Source of the DNA: CAYFLR01 sp964343805
GTDB taxonomy: Bacteria > Bdellovibrionota_B > Oligoflexia > CAYFLR01
Direction: 5' to 3'
DNA: 48,925 nucleotides
Assembly: GCA_964343805.1 (NCBI GenBank)
Contig: CAYFLR010000045.1
Span: forward strand, 1 to 48,925
The notes beneath the pieces were generated by a model. That model saw nothing but the letters and a program-made list of their open reading frames with translations. It searched no databases and was not told the DNA's origin. This document shows, piece by piece, positions 25,008 through 32,378 of the stretch (position 1 is the first letter of the stretch; each line of letters begins with the position of its first letter). Both the position numbers and the translations under genes were made by a program.

Positions 25008-26273
25008 GTGGCAAAAGTAGAAGACTTAAAAGTTATTGTTATCTCAGATAGTCAAGATCAACAGCAACAGCATCAAGATATTTTGTCTCAAATGGGTATC
25101 GAGAAAATTGAGTCTGCATCCACCGGAAATGAAGCTCTGGCTAAGTTACGATCAGCTCATTTTGACCTGGTTATTAGTCATTGGCAAATTGCAGATATGG
25201 AAGGTTATGTCCTGATGCAAAAGGTCAAATCTTTATCTAATTATTACAATGTCCCTTACATTGTTTGTTCAGAAGAGTTGAGCGAACAAGATCAATTTTT
25301 AGCCACTGAATTTGGTGTGGGTGAGTATATTAAACTTCCTATTTCTGCTGAAAATTATCCTTCTCATGTATTAGCAGTGTTAGGGCATGGTCAAGAAAAA
25401 TCAGAGTTAGACCATTTGCTAGATGATATGAGAGAGAAAATTTCCAAAGGTCAGGCTGCCAATGTTAAGGTGCAAATAAAAGATGTGCAAATTAATTTTC
25501 CTGATAATCTTAATTTGTTAGATGTGATGGGGGATATGCATATGGCTTTAGATGAATTCCCTGAAGCCGTGGATTGTTATAGAAAAGTGACGCATAAATC
25601 CAACCGTAATATTGTAGCCATTAATAAACTGGCGAAAGCTCTTTTAAAAAATAAAGATATAATGCAAGCCATCGCTCAACTGGAGAGACTGCGTTTATTA
25701 AGCCCAAACAATATTGAGAGATTAACCCTACTTGGCAATATTTATCTGGATCATTCAGAAACTGAAAAAGCCGAAGGTACATTTGAGGAAGCAGTTGCGA
25801 TTGATCCTGAAAATCAAAATGCCCGCGATGGAATGGGAAAGGTTCTCGTGTCAAAAGGAAACTACTCTCAGGCTTTTGGGTATTTAAAGAGTACCGAAAA
25901 GGCGGAAGAGATTGCCAGTTATTTAAATAATCTAGGTATTGCCTTAGTAAAGCAAGAGCGCTACAAAGAGGCTAAAAAACTCTATGTCAATGCTCTACAA
26001 ATGTTGCCAGGGCACTCAAAAGAGCATGTGCTCCTTTTTAATATTGGTTTAGCTTTAAAAAAAGAAAATGATTTAAAGGCTGCAGCTAGTTTTTTTAAAG
26101 CCACTCTTATAAAGGATCATAGCTTTAATAAGGCAAAAGTTAATCTGAAAGAAGTTTTTCCTCTGTTAGATAAAAAGGCTAAAAACTTTAATGAATGGGT
26201 AAAAACAATTGATCAACAGGCGGTAGAGGTCTTGATGGAGAGCCTTTCGGAGGCTCCCTCCAAAGATGATTAG
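25008..26273 (+). CDS. Pseudo-receiver protein with TPR repeats
   Basis: 421 residues. Residues 5-125 have receiver topology (KVIVISDSQ, FDLVISHWQIADMEG, GEYIKLPIS), but the phospho-acceptor Asp is His58, so the domain cannot be phosphorylated in the normal way. The Lys (K109) remains. Residues about 165-400 are TPR helices, e.g. EAVDCYRKVTHKSNRNIVAINKLAKAL, LGNIYLDHSETEKAEGTFEEAVAIDPENQNARDGMGKVL and ALKKENDLKAAASFF. It is probably a scaffolding or regulatory protein. GTG start with AAGG upstream, 18 bases after the hydrolase. It ends one base before the stop of a convergent gene. A protein of the same type, with a different active-site loss, is encoded at 37726-38907. Confidence 0.88.
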   Translation: MAKVEDLKVIVISDSQDQQQQHQDILSQMGIEKIESASTGNEALAKLRSAHFDLVISHWQIADMEGYVLMQKVKSLSNYYNVPYIVCSEELSEQDQFLATEFGVGEYIKLPISAENYPSHVLAVLGHGQEKSELDHLLDDMREKISKGQAANVKVQIKDVQINFPDNLNLLDVMGDMHMALDEFPEAVDCYRKVTHKSNRNIVAINKLAKALLKNKDIMQAIAQLERLRLLSPNNIERLTLLGNIYLDHSETEKAEGTFEEAVAIDPENQNARDGMGKVLVSKGNYSQAFGYLKSTEKAEEIASYLNNLGIALVKQERYKEAKKLYVNALQMLPGHSKEHVLLFNIGLALKKENDLKAAASFFKATLIKDHSFNKAKVNLKEVFPLLDKKAKNFNEWVKTIDQQAVEVLMESLSEAPSKDD

Positions 26274-26274
26274 T

Positions 26275-27363
26275 TTATAATCCTAAACGGTTATTTATCT
26301 GGTTTGCTTGACCTTCTAAGAATAAAAGGATGTCAGCTAGAACCTCTTCTTTATCTGAGGTAAAGGTGACGAAGTGTTTGTGATCCGAACCGCCTTGATA
26401 AAACTTGGCAGTGATATTTTCACTTCTTCTGCGCAGCATTCTTTCCATCTTGGTATTATCCATCATGAGATCTCCCTCAACCATGGCATAGAAGCGTGGA
26501 ATGCTAGCTAAGCTGTCATTATGATAAAAATACTTCGAGATATATTTATCGAGCTTGTTGGTTTGCAGATAAAAGTTGGCGGTAATCTTACGGGTAGATT
26601 TACTATCGCCAGCAATGAGCGCTGTAAAATGTGGGTCAGAGGTAAACCAATGAGCACCATTATCGTTTCCTTCTGCTTTAATAGGAGTTGGGAAATGGTA
26701 CATATGACCAGCAAATAGGAATTTCCATTTTGCTACTGGAAGTGGCATTGATTTTTTATTTCGGTAAATACCAGGGGTGGTAAAAATAGTCCCTGCAATG
26801 CCTCTCTCAAGTCCATGTCTCATAAGGTAAGCGGTTACTACTTTGGCTCCATAACTGTTGGCCCATAAATAGATATCTGTAGCCGGATGTTCTTTTTGAG
26901 CAATAGATATCATTTGATCTAAGGTCTCAATAAATAGTTTCCAGCTTCGAATGTGCCCCATGGTTCCTTCAATATGATCATTTTCACGGTTCATGGCGTC
27001 TACAACATAACTTTTACCAGGGCTGGAATCTCCAGTTCCAATGCGATCAAATGCATAAAGAGTATAGCCTTCATCCATAAAACGAGCAGCGGTTTGGTTA
27101 AACCATCCTCTATGACTTTGAAGTCCATGATTATAGATGATAACTCGACCATTGCTTTCTTTAGGAGTCCATTTGGTGTAAGCAATTTTATAACTAACTT
27201 CCTGGCCCATGTTGCGACTGAGTTTGGTATCTATTTGGGTAAATTCGCTGTTTTGACCTGCTCCAAGAAAGTCTGCGAAACTTAGGCCTTCAGTACCAGC
27301 CTGAAGTGAGCTAAACATTACAAATAATAAAATAGGTAAGGTTATACTTAATGTTTTATTCAT
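26275..27363 (-). CDS. Secreted alpha/beta-hydrolase (lysophospholipase/serine-aminopeptidase S33-like)
   Basis: 362 residues with a signal peptide ending SSLQA. VIIYNHGLQSHRGWF supplies the oxyanion strand, DRIGTGDSS the conserved D-x-x-G-x-G-x-S turn, LWANSYGAK the nucleophile elbow (Ser in ANSYG, with Ala replacing the first Gly), VEGDLMMDN the acid loop and GGSDHKHF the His loop. The pattern is that of the monoglyceride-lipase-like Hydrolase_4 group, which acts on lipids or peptides. Export suggests periplasmic or extracellular action on host, prey or environmental lipids. It is 9 bases downstream of the GH3-family gene on the same strand and may share its transcript. Confidence 0.85.
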   Translation of the reverse strand: MNKTLSITLPILLFVMFSSLQAGTEGLSFADFLGAGQNSEFTQIDTKLSRNMGQEVSYKIAYTKWTPKESNGRVIIYNHGLQSHRGWFNQTAARFMDEGYTLYAFDRIGTGDSSPGKSYVVDAMNRENDHIEGTMGHIRSWKLFIETLDQMISIAQKEHPATDIYLWANSYGAKVVTAYLMRHGLERGIAGTIFTTPGIYRNKKSMPLPVAKWKFLFAGHMYHFPTPIKAEGNDNGAHWFTSDPHFTALIAGDSKSTRKITANFYLQTNKLDKYISKYFYHNDSLASIPRFYAMVEGDLMMDNTKMERMLRRRSENITAKFYQGGSDHKHFVTFTSDKEEVLADILLFLEGQANQINNRLGL

Positions 27364-27372
27364 TTTAATCTC

Positions 27373-29238
27373 CTAAACTCGAACCACTTCTTGCACGGTG
27401 AAGGACTCGACCTTTTTAGGGTCTTGGGTTAAGGGTTCTGTTTTAAACTGGGCTTCACGAACGCCTTCTGCGATTCTCATTCTTTTAAAAGCTTCAAAGG
27501 CTCCACTATCAAGTACGAGTAACTCAATGGGGGATAAGCGAAGTGATTTTCTCTTAGCTTGATATTCCATATTTATGGTTTGTAATTCATTTTCAACATG
27601 GGTAATAAATCGTTTTTTCAATTCAGCTGATAAGTTAGCTTCTTTGAATTCACAATATAATTCATAGCGACTTTGATCAACTCGGGCTAATGCCATGAAA
27701 AAGACCACTTCAATATTGTCTTTGGCTGAGGCTCGATTGATCGCTTCCATTAGTTGCTCTTCATATAATTTTTCACCGGTGATGCTGGTGACACCCTTTC
27801 CTTTTTGAACAAAAGTGATGGCAGGTGCGCTGTTATAAAAGGTTTTAACCTCAATGATGTCATTAATATTATATCTATAAAGACCCGCTTTTGTTGTTAT
27901 AAATACATAGTATCTTTGTCCTACTTCTACTTGGTTGCATGTGAGAAATTGAGGAGTTTCACTGTCAATATCATCAACATGTACAAACTCGAAAAAGTTT
28001 TGATGAAGGGTTAAAACTCCAGCGTTGCTGTCACTGGCTAATGGTATGGATCCTCTAATTTCACTAGCTAAGTAGCCTAAGTCTCTAATGAGTACATCTC
28101 CATAAGAGTGATTTAATTCTTTTAAAAAGGTCTGGGAGTTTCCTCCGGTCCAACAACCGATGATAGAAAGTTCAGGCCAGAAATGACTGGGACGGAGTTT
28201 TAATTCCTTGTCACTCTTCCATAGTTTTTCTAGTTTGTCAGCTAGTTGTGGATTGGGACGTAATTTTAACTCAAGAGCCTTTCTGAGATCGTAAGAAATA
28301 GTTAAATCTCTTTTTAGTGTGCCGCTTCTGATGTCTTCTATTAGAGTCTCTTTCCATTCGTCCGATTTTTTAGCTAAAAGATTTAAAGTGCTGGGATTAG
28401 CTGTGGAAAGGAAAGTAACATTCTCTTCAATGGCCATTCTTAAAATACAGTAGTATCTGGAATCATAGTGATCAATGGTGAAGATATCATAGGGAATGGC
28501 ATACTTTTTTTGTACAACTTTATTCATCCCTTTAGCAAATTGTCCAGAGGTTGAGCCAAAGGGTGTTCCATCGGGTGCTTTTCCTTCTTCCGCAGGTGAT
28601 ACAATGGTAAGAATTTTTCCATCATAACCAGCAGGACGATCTTTATAAAGTTGATAGGCCCATAGACGAGCGACCGCTTTGTGAGATAATTCGCTGGCTT
28701 TTTCGGTGATGGGAATATATTTAGGCTCTCCAGTGGTGCCACTGGTGGTTGCGTAACTAATAGGTTTACCTTTAACGAGGGCATCTCGGCCACCATAGAG
28801 GTGTTTGTCAATGTAGGGTTTCAAGGTATCATAGGTTTGTACTGGAACCTTATTTTGAAAATCTTTTATAGATTTAATGTTGTCAAAGTCATGATCTTTA
28901 CCAAACTGAGTTTCTCTATTTTCTTTTATGATATCTAACAATACTTTTGATTGGGCTTGCTCTGCATGTCTCGTTTTAAAGTTAAAGCGGCTGTGCCATT
29001 TGACGCCAGTAGTAACTAAACCCAACTTAAATGCCAAATTACTAGGAAAATCTTTTAATTTGTCAGCGGCAGAGTTGTCGTGGTTGGTAAATAGTTTTTT
29101 GCCTTCATCAAATAGAACTTTATCTGCTTCCCAAAACATTTTTAATCCTACTTTGACCTTATTTAGACTGTTGCTAAATTTAAAGTCAGAAGTGGTCTCT
29201 AGGTTTTTCTTGTCTTTATTTTCATTATTATTGCTCAC
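27373..29238 (-). CDS. GH3-family acyl-adenylating enzyme (bacterial GH3 auxin-responsive-type protein)
   Basis: 621 residues. The family shows in LLDIIKENRETQFGKDHDFDNIKSIKDF near the N-terminus, the ATP loop SYATTSGTTGEPKYIPIT, a GSTSGQFAKGMNKVV loop, RDLGYLASEIRGSIPLASDSN, VEVGQRYYVFITTKAGLYRYNINDIIEV (the Y-R-Y-x-x-x-D ATP-site motif) and the C-terminal GVTSITGEKLYEEQLMEAI. GH3 enzymes adenylate carboxylic acids and join them to amino acids or amines. Plant members act on auxin and jasmonate, and the bacterial substrate is usually unknown. GTG start at 29238 after a GTGAGGG site. A possible promoter is at 29298-29327. It is followed by a secreted hydrolase nine bases downstream. Confidence 0.9.
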   Translation of the reverse strand: MSNNNENKDKKNLETTSDFKFSNSLNKVKVGLKMFWEADKVLFDEGKKLFTNHDNSAADKLKDFPSNLAFKLGLVTTGVKWHSRFNFKTRHAEQAQSKVLLDIIKENRETQFGKDHDFDNIKSIKDFQNKVPVQTYDTLKPYIDKHLYGGRDALVKGKPISYATTSGTTGEPKYIPITEKASELSHKAVARLWAYQLYKDRPAGYDGKILTIVSPAEEGKAPDGTPFGSTSGQFAKGMNKVVQKKYAIPYDIFTIDHYDSRYYCILRMAIEENVTFLSTANPSTLNLLAKKSDEWKETLIEDIRSGTLKRDLTISYDLRKALELKLRPNPQLADKLEKLWKSDKELKLRPSHFWPELSIIGCWTGGNSQTFLKELNHSYGDVLIRDLGYLASEIRGSIPLASDSNAGVLTLHQNFFEFVHVDDIDSETPQFLTCNQVEVGQRYYVFITTKAGLYRYNINDIIEVKTFYNSAPAITFVQKGKGVTSITGEKLYEEQLMEAINRASAKDNIEVVFFMALARVDQSRYELYCEFKEANLSAELKKRFITHVENELQTINMEYQAKRKSLRLSPIELLVLDSGAFEAFKRMRIAEGVREAQFKTEPLTQDPKKVESFTVQEVVRV

Positions 29239-29297
29239 GATACCCTCACTTTACTTTGACATCCTTGTTGGTAAAAGACACTCCAAGTGCCTAGCCC

Positions 29298-29327
29298 TAT
29301 GTATCATAGATATTTTGCAATTGTCAA
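29298..29327 (-). promoter_or_regulatory. Possible promoter of the GH3 gene
   Basis: On the minus strand a consensus TTGACA (29322-29327) is 18 bases before TACATA (29298-29303). The -10 is weak (three of six). The leader to the GTG at 29238 would be about 55 bases. Confidence 0.4.
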
Positions 29328-29394
29328 ATGAAATTATAAAAAATACCAAAAAATAATAATAATATAAATAAAAACAAATGCTTGAGAATTAGAA

Positions 29395-29427
29395 AAGCGA
29401 GCCCCCCCCCAGAGGGGGTACTCGCTT
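29395..29427 (-). terminator. Rho-independent terminator-like hairpin after the cupin gene
   Basis: Outer arms AAGCGAG (29395-29401) and CTCGCTT (29421-29427) pair perfectly. Inside, a run of nine C (29402-29410) faces five G (29414-29418). Read on the minus strand the stem is followed by TTCT after the arm's own TT. It sits in the 313-base gap 29239-29551 between the cupin and GH3 genes, which holds no gene that I can see. Confidence 0.6.
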
Positions 29428-29455
29428 GTAATTTGCTCAATGACACCTTTTAGAA

Positions 29456-29497
29456 AACAGGGGCCTCCGGTGGTATTTCCGGCAAATTGAACCTGTT
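29456..29497. other. Second compact hairpin of unknown role in the cupin-GH3 gap
   Basis: AACAGG (29456-29461) and CCTGTT (29492-29497) close a 42-base element that contains CCGG (29467-29470) and CCGG (29479-29482) around an 8-base loop. It could be part of a tandem terminator or a structured leader. No riboswitch class was recognised. Confidence 0.35.
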
Positions 29498-29551
29498 CAG
29501 ATGAGAATTTTAAAATTAGTCTTACTGATTAACTGTAACTATTTGAAAAAT

Positions 29552-29887
29552 TTAGGATTTCATCATGAATAGAGCCATTTTAAAGTTACTCACAGCTTCC
29601 AGGGCATGAGGCTCATTCGCAGGCATATTAATAATCTCTCCTGCATGGAGATTGAACTTCTCACCTGAAATGGTAATTTCCGCATCCCCTTCCAGAATAT
29701 GGACAAAGGCATCAAATGGAGATGTGTGCTCTGAAATCCCTTGTTCTTTATAGAAAGCAAATACGGTGATAGAAAAGGGGCCTTTGTTTAGTATGGTTTT
29801 GCTTTTCACCATGTCCTCTTCATAAGAGATCATTTCGCTCAGATTGAAGATGGTTTTAGTTGGGAGTTGGTTTTTGGTAGCATTCAT
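29552..29887 (-). CDS. Small cupin-domain protein
   Basis: 111 residues, a single cupin barrel. GISEHTSPFDAFVHILEGD is the first cupin motif (His, Glu and Gly positions recognisable), and GEIINMPANEPHALEAV is the second, with its Pro and His. Metal binding through these His residues is typical; many small cupins act as sensors, isomerases or dioxygenase-like proteins and no activity can be assigned here. The ATG at 29887 has AGGAG eight bases upstream. An FNR-like site and -10 place a class II, oxygen- or nitric-oxide-responsive promoter upstream, so induction under low oxygen is a reasonable inference. Confidence 0.88.
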   Translation of the reverse strand: MNATKNQLPTKTIFNLSEMISYEEDMVKSKTILNKGPFSITVFAFYKEQGISEHTSPFDAFVHILEGDAEITISGEKFNLHAGEIINMPANEPHALEAVSNFKMALFMMKS

Positions 29888-29942
29888 ATTCCTATCTCCT
29901 TTGGATTTTGAATTAGAGGGTCTTATTTCCCCCTCATTTAAA

Positions 29943-29984
29943 AGTGTAGTACAATGATAGATAAAAATCCTTGACTTATATCAA
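29943..29984 (-). promoter_or_regulatory. FNR/CRP-type site and -10 element ahead of the cupin gene
   Basis: TTGACTTATATCAA at 29971-29984 matches the FNR half-site pattern TTGAT-N4-ATCAA at nine of ten defined bases. On the minus strand TACACT (29943-29948) fits a -10, predicting transcription start at 29936. The centre of the site (29977.5) is then at -41.5, the standard spacing for class II activation. The site also lies 27 bases upstream of the divergent lipoprotein ATG at 30012, so it may affect both. Confidence 0.6.
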
Positions 29985-30011
29985 GAATCTAAAGAAAAGG
30001 TTTTTATTATT

Positions 30012-31583
30012 ATGTTAAATTACAAACTTGGTTGGGGAATTAGGCTTTCAATTGCTCTTTTTACCCTTTTATCACTTTTTTTCTGCGATACCCCTCCGGC
30101 GGCTAAATCAACATCTGATAAGAAGGAGCCTCCCCTTAAAGAGGAGATTAAAAAGGATTTCTCTAGCCAGCAGAATAATAGTAATGGGAATGAGAATAAC
30201 AGTCAAAATACCAATAACAATGACCAGACCTCTTCACCAAAAGACCAGGGTCAACAAAAGGAGCTTGCAAAGTTAAAAGCAGCAAAAGTTCCTTCTTATC
30301 AAAGTATCAATATGAAAAGGTTAGGGGTCAATATGTCCCCTAAAGTCTCCCCTAAGGTTTCACCCAAGGTTTCCCCAAAAGTATCTCCTAAACTAGTGGC
30401 CGCAGAAAAAAATCCCAATGACGCTTGCCCTATTCCCACGGGTTTAGGTGTAGCTGGGCTTATGACTCAAGAAGTTTGTTTAGCTTTTTCTATGGTCAGT
30501 GATCTCTTTTACGGAACCAGTGATGGTGACCTCAACCATGATGATCAGGTGGATTGCTTGGATTTTTTGCAGGATGGTATAGAAGGGGAGCGAGCTGGTT
30601 TTCTTTTTCATTTAATTTGTCCCAAAGAATTTATTGACAATGACAAGGTATCTGAATTGGGTAATAACGCTGATCCTGAGGGAACCCCAGCAAAGATGTT
30701 TAATGTACAACAGCGGGCCTATGCTGTTAGTTTTAAACCTTTTCATAATTCTATCCCTGGTGTGGGATTTTGGACCCGAGGTAACAGTGAGTCTTACCCT
30801 GTAAACCTTAGGGTGTGGTCTTCTAAAAAGCGAAGTATATTAGGCAGGGAGCCTACTTTGGATGATTTGTTACCAACAGCTGCAGTCTGGGGAAGCGATG
30901 CCTTTGAAGGCAATGTTTTCTTAATTGGCGATGCCTATTCAGCTAACCCCGACTATAAAGTCAAAGTAGTGATGCAATCAGGTAAAGATACTAATTTTGA
31001 ACTTTGTATCAGCTCTCCTTCTCCCACTGTTTGTTATCAAGAAGATCAAAAACATGATTTTGGAAGCGGTCTCAAGTCAGTTGAATACTTTGGTAAGGAG
31101 TTTAGCACACCTAATGGTGCTCATATTCATGCAATGGCTAATGACCGTTTGTTTCCTTCTTTTATTGTTATAGAAGGAGCTTACTCTTATGATAAGGAAA
31201 GCGCAGAAGCTATGCTGAAAGAAGTGGCTATTACCCCTATCAATGATATTGATTTGAGTGCCACCCGAACTCGTTATTTTAGAATGATTCAATGGGAAGA
31301 TGAGTTGTGGATTTCCATGGAGTTTTTGGACGAAAACAGTGAAAGACTTTCCCTGGTTGTTCCTGTGATGGGCGATATTACCGCTACCACTGCAGCGGGT
31401 AGCTGCTTCAATGTCGAAGAGGGATTGGGTTCTACTTGCACTAAATTAACCGATATAGAAAATAAATACGGTGCTCTGTTCAAGGGAGTAAGTAGTTTTG
31501 AGCGAGTGGTGGGAGGAAGTATGGTTAATGATATTGATTTTTCTAATCCACCTAAGACCACTGAAATTAAGACTCTTCCCTAG
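30012..31583 (+). CDS. Lipoprotein with SPKV repeat and EF-hand-like calcium loop
   Basis: 523 residues. Signal peptide ends LLSLFFC (Cys25) with Phe before the Cys, an unusual lipobox. Residues 30-100 are a low-complexity Asn/Gln/Lys/Ser linker. Residues 108-127 contain SPKV repeated four times plus SPKL, a spacer that may span the cell wall or bind acidic polymers. DGDLNHDDQVDCLDF near 171-185 matches an EF-hand/dockerin calcium loop (D-x-D-x-N/D-x-D pattern with downstream acid). The rest is a beta-rich domain of unknown family with several Cys. The next gene starts 16 bases later and encodes a secreted transglutaminase-like enzyme, so they are probably co-expressed. A weak AAAGG lies upstream of the ATG. 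Confidence 0.75.
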   Translation: MLNYKLGWGIRLSIALFTLLSLFFCDTPPAAKSTSDKKEPPLKEEIKKDFSSQQNNSNGNENNSQNTNNNDQTSSPKDQGQQKELAKLKAAKVPSYQSINMKRLGVNMSPKVSPKVSPKVSPKVSPKLVAAEKNPNDACPIPTGLGVAGLMTQEVCLAFSMVSDLFYGTSDGDLNHDDQVDCLDFLQDGIEGERAGFLFHLICPKEFIDNDKVSELGNNADPEGTPAKMFNVQQRAYAVSFKPFHNSIPGVGFWTRGNSESYPVNLRVWSSKKRSILGREPTLDDLLPTAAVWGSDAFEGNVFLIGDAYSANPDYKVKVVMQSGKDTNFELCISSPSPTVCYQEDQKHDFGSGLKSVEYFGKEFSTPNGAHIHAMANDRLFPSFIVIEGAYSYDKESAEAMLKEVAITPINDIDLSATRTRYFRMIQWEDELWISMEFLDENSERLSLVVPVMGDITATTAAGSCFNVEEGLGSTCTKLTDIENKYGALFKGVSSFERVVGGSMVNDIDFSNPPKTTEIKTLP

Positions 31584-31598
31584 GAAAAGGAGGTTGCT

Positions 31599-32378
31599 AT
31601 TAAAGTTAAGTTAATCCCTTATTTAATAATTTTCTATTTAATCTTAGGGTTGACCTCACTCTCAGGTCAAGGAGTGGGGGGACCTTGTGATAAATTATTT
31701 GATGAACATTATTCAGATGAGTTAGCAAGTTTCCTACACATTCCTAAATTGCCACCGGAAGTGGCTGAAAAAAGAAATGCGGCTTTACTTACCAGATTGA
31801 ATAACCAAATTAATGTTCCTGAAAAGGGCATCTCCATGAATGATGCTTTCGAAATATTTAATCAGTTAGGAGAGCATCCCACCGCCTCTTTGAAACAGTT
31901 AAATAAATACGATCCCGCTGGTTGCTTTGGATTTTGCTTTGGACGAGCTGTGGCTGTTCATTTAGCGGCGATAAATAGAAATATACCCAATGAAAATATC
32001 CGGAAAATGTGGGCGGTAGGAAATCTTAAAGCCTTTCAAACCGAGTGGCTCAAGATTTGGGAAGTGGTGGTCCCCACCGATATGCATGTGTGGGATTTTC
32101 ATGTAACAACCATTATCAGATCTAAGGATGGAGGTTGGTGGGCGATTGATCCAGTTCTCATTGCCCCTGTCAAAGCAGAGGTTTGGTTCGAAATCATGCA
32201 CAATATGAATCCTGATCGAGATACTCAACTCATAGTTTCAAGACCTTCCCGTTTTAGTGTTTTCCCTGAAAGATTGGAGGGAGTCATGAGTATGCCTAAC
32301 TGGTATTATAATGGGTACTTTCATGATCTCGTAAAATCATTTCCAGAGGCCTACCAGAGTATCGCGAATATGCAATAG
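31599..32378 (+). CDS. Secreted transglutaminase/protein-glutaminase-like enzyme with apparent ATT start
   Basis: 259 residues if translation begins at the ATT at 31599, five bases after a strong AGGAGG. This start adds IKVKLIPYLIIFYLILGLTS, a textbook signal peptide, whereas the first conventional start (TTG at 31650) would remove nearly all of it. The domain carries a likely Cys-His-Asp triad: DPAGCFGFCFGRAVAVH (Cys), VWDFHVTTIIRS (His) and GGWWAIDPVL (Asp), the order seen in transglutaminase-fold protein glutaminases, which deamidate Gln side chains. Which Cys is catalytic is not decided by eye. Export, and the preceding lipoprotein, suggest action on external proteins. It is convergent with the Ap4A phosphorylase gene, ending one base before it. 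Confidence 0.7.
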   Translation: MKVKLIPYLIIFYLILGLTSLSGQGVGGPCDKLFDEHYSDELASFLHIPKLPPEVAEKRNAALLTRLNNQINVPEKGISMNDAFEIFNQLGEHPTASLKQLNKYDPAGCFGFCFGRAVAVHLAAINRNIPNENIRKMWAVGNLKAFQTEWLKIWEVVVPTDMHVWDFHVTTIIRSKDGGWWAIDPVLIAPVKAEVWFEIMHNMNPDRDTQLIVSRPSRFSVFPERLEGVMSMPNWYYNGYFHDLVKSFPEAYQSIANMQ

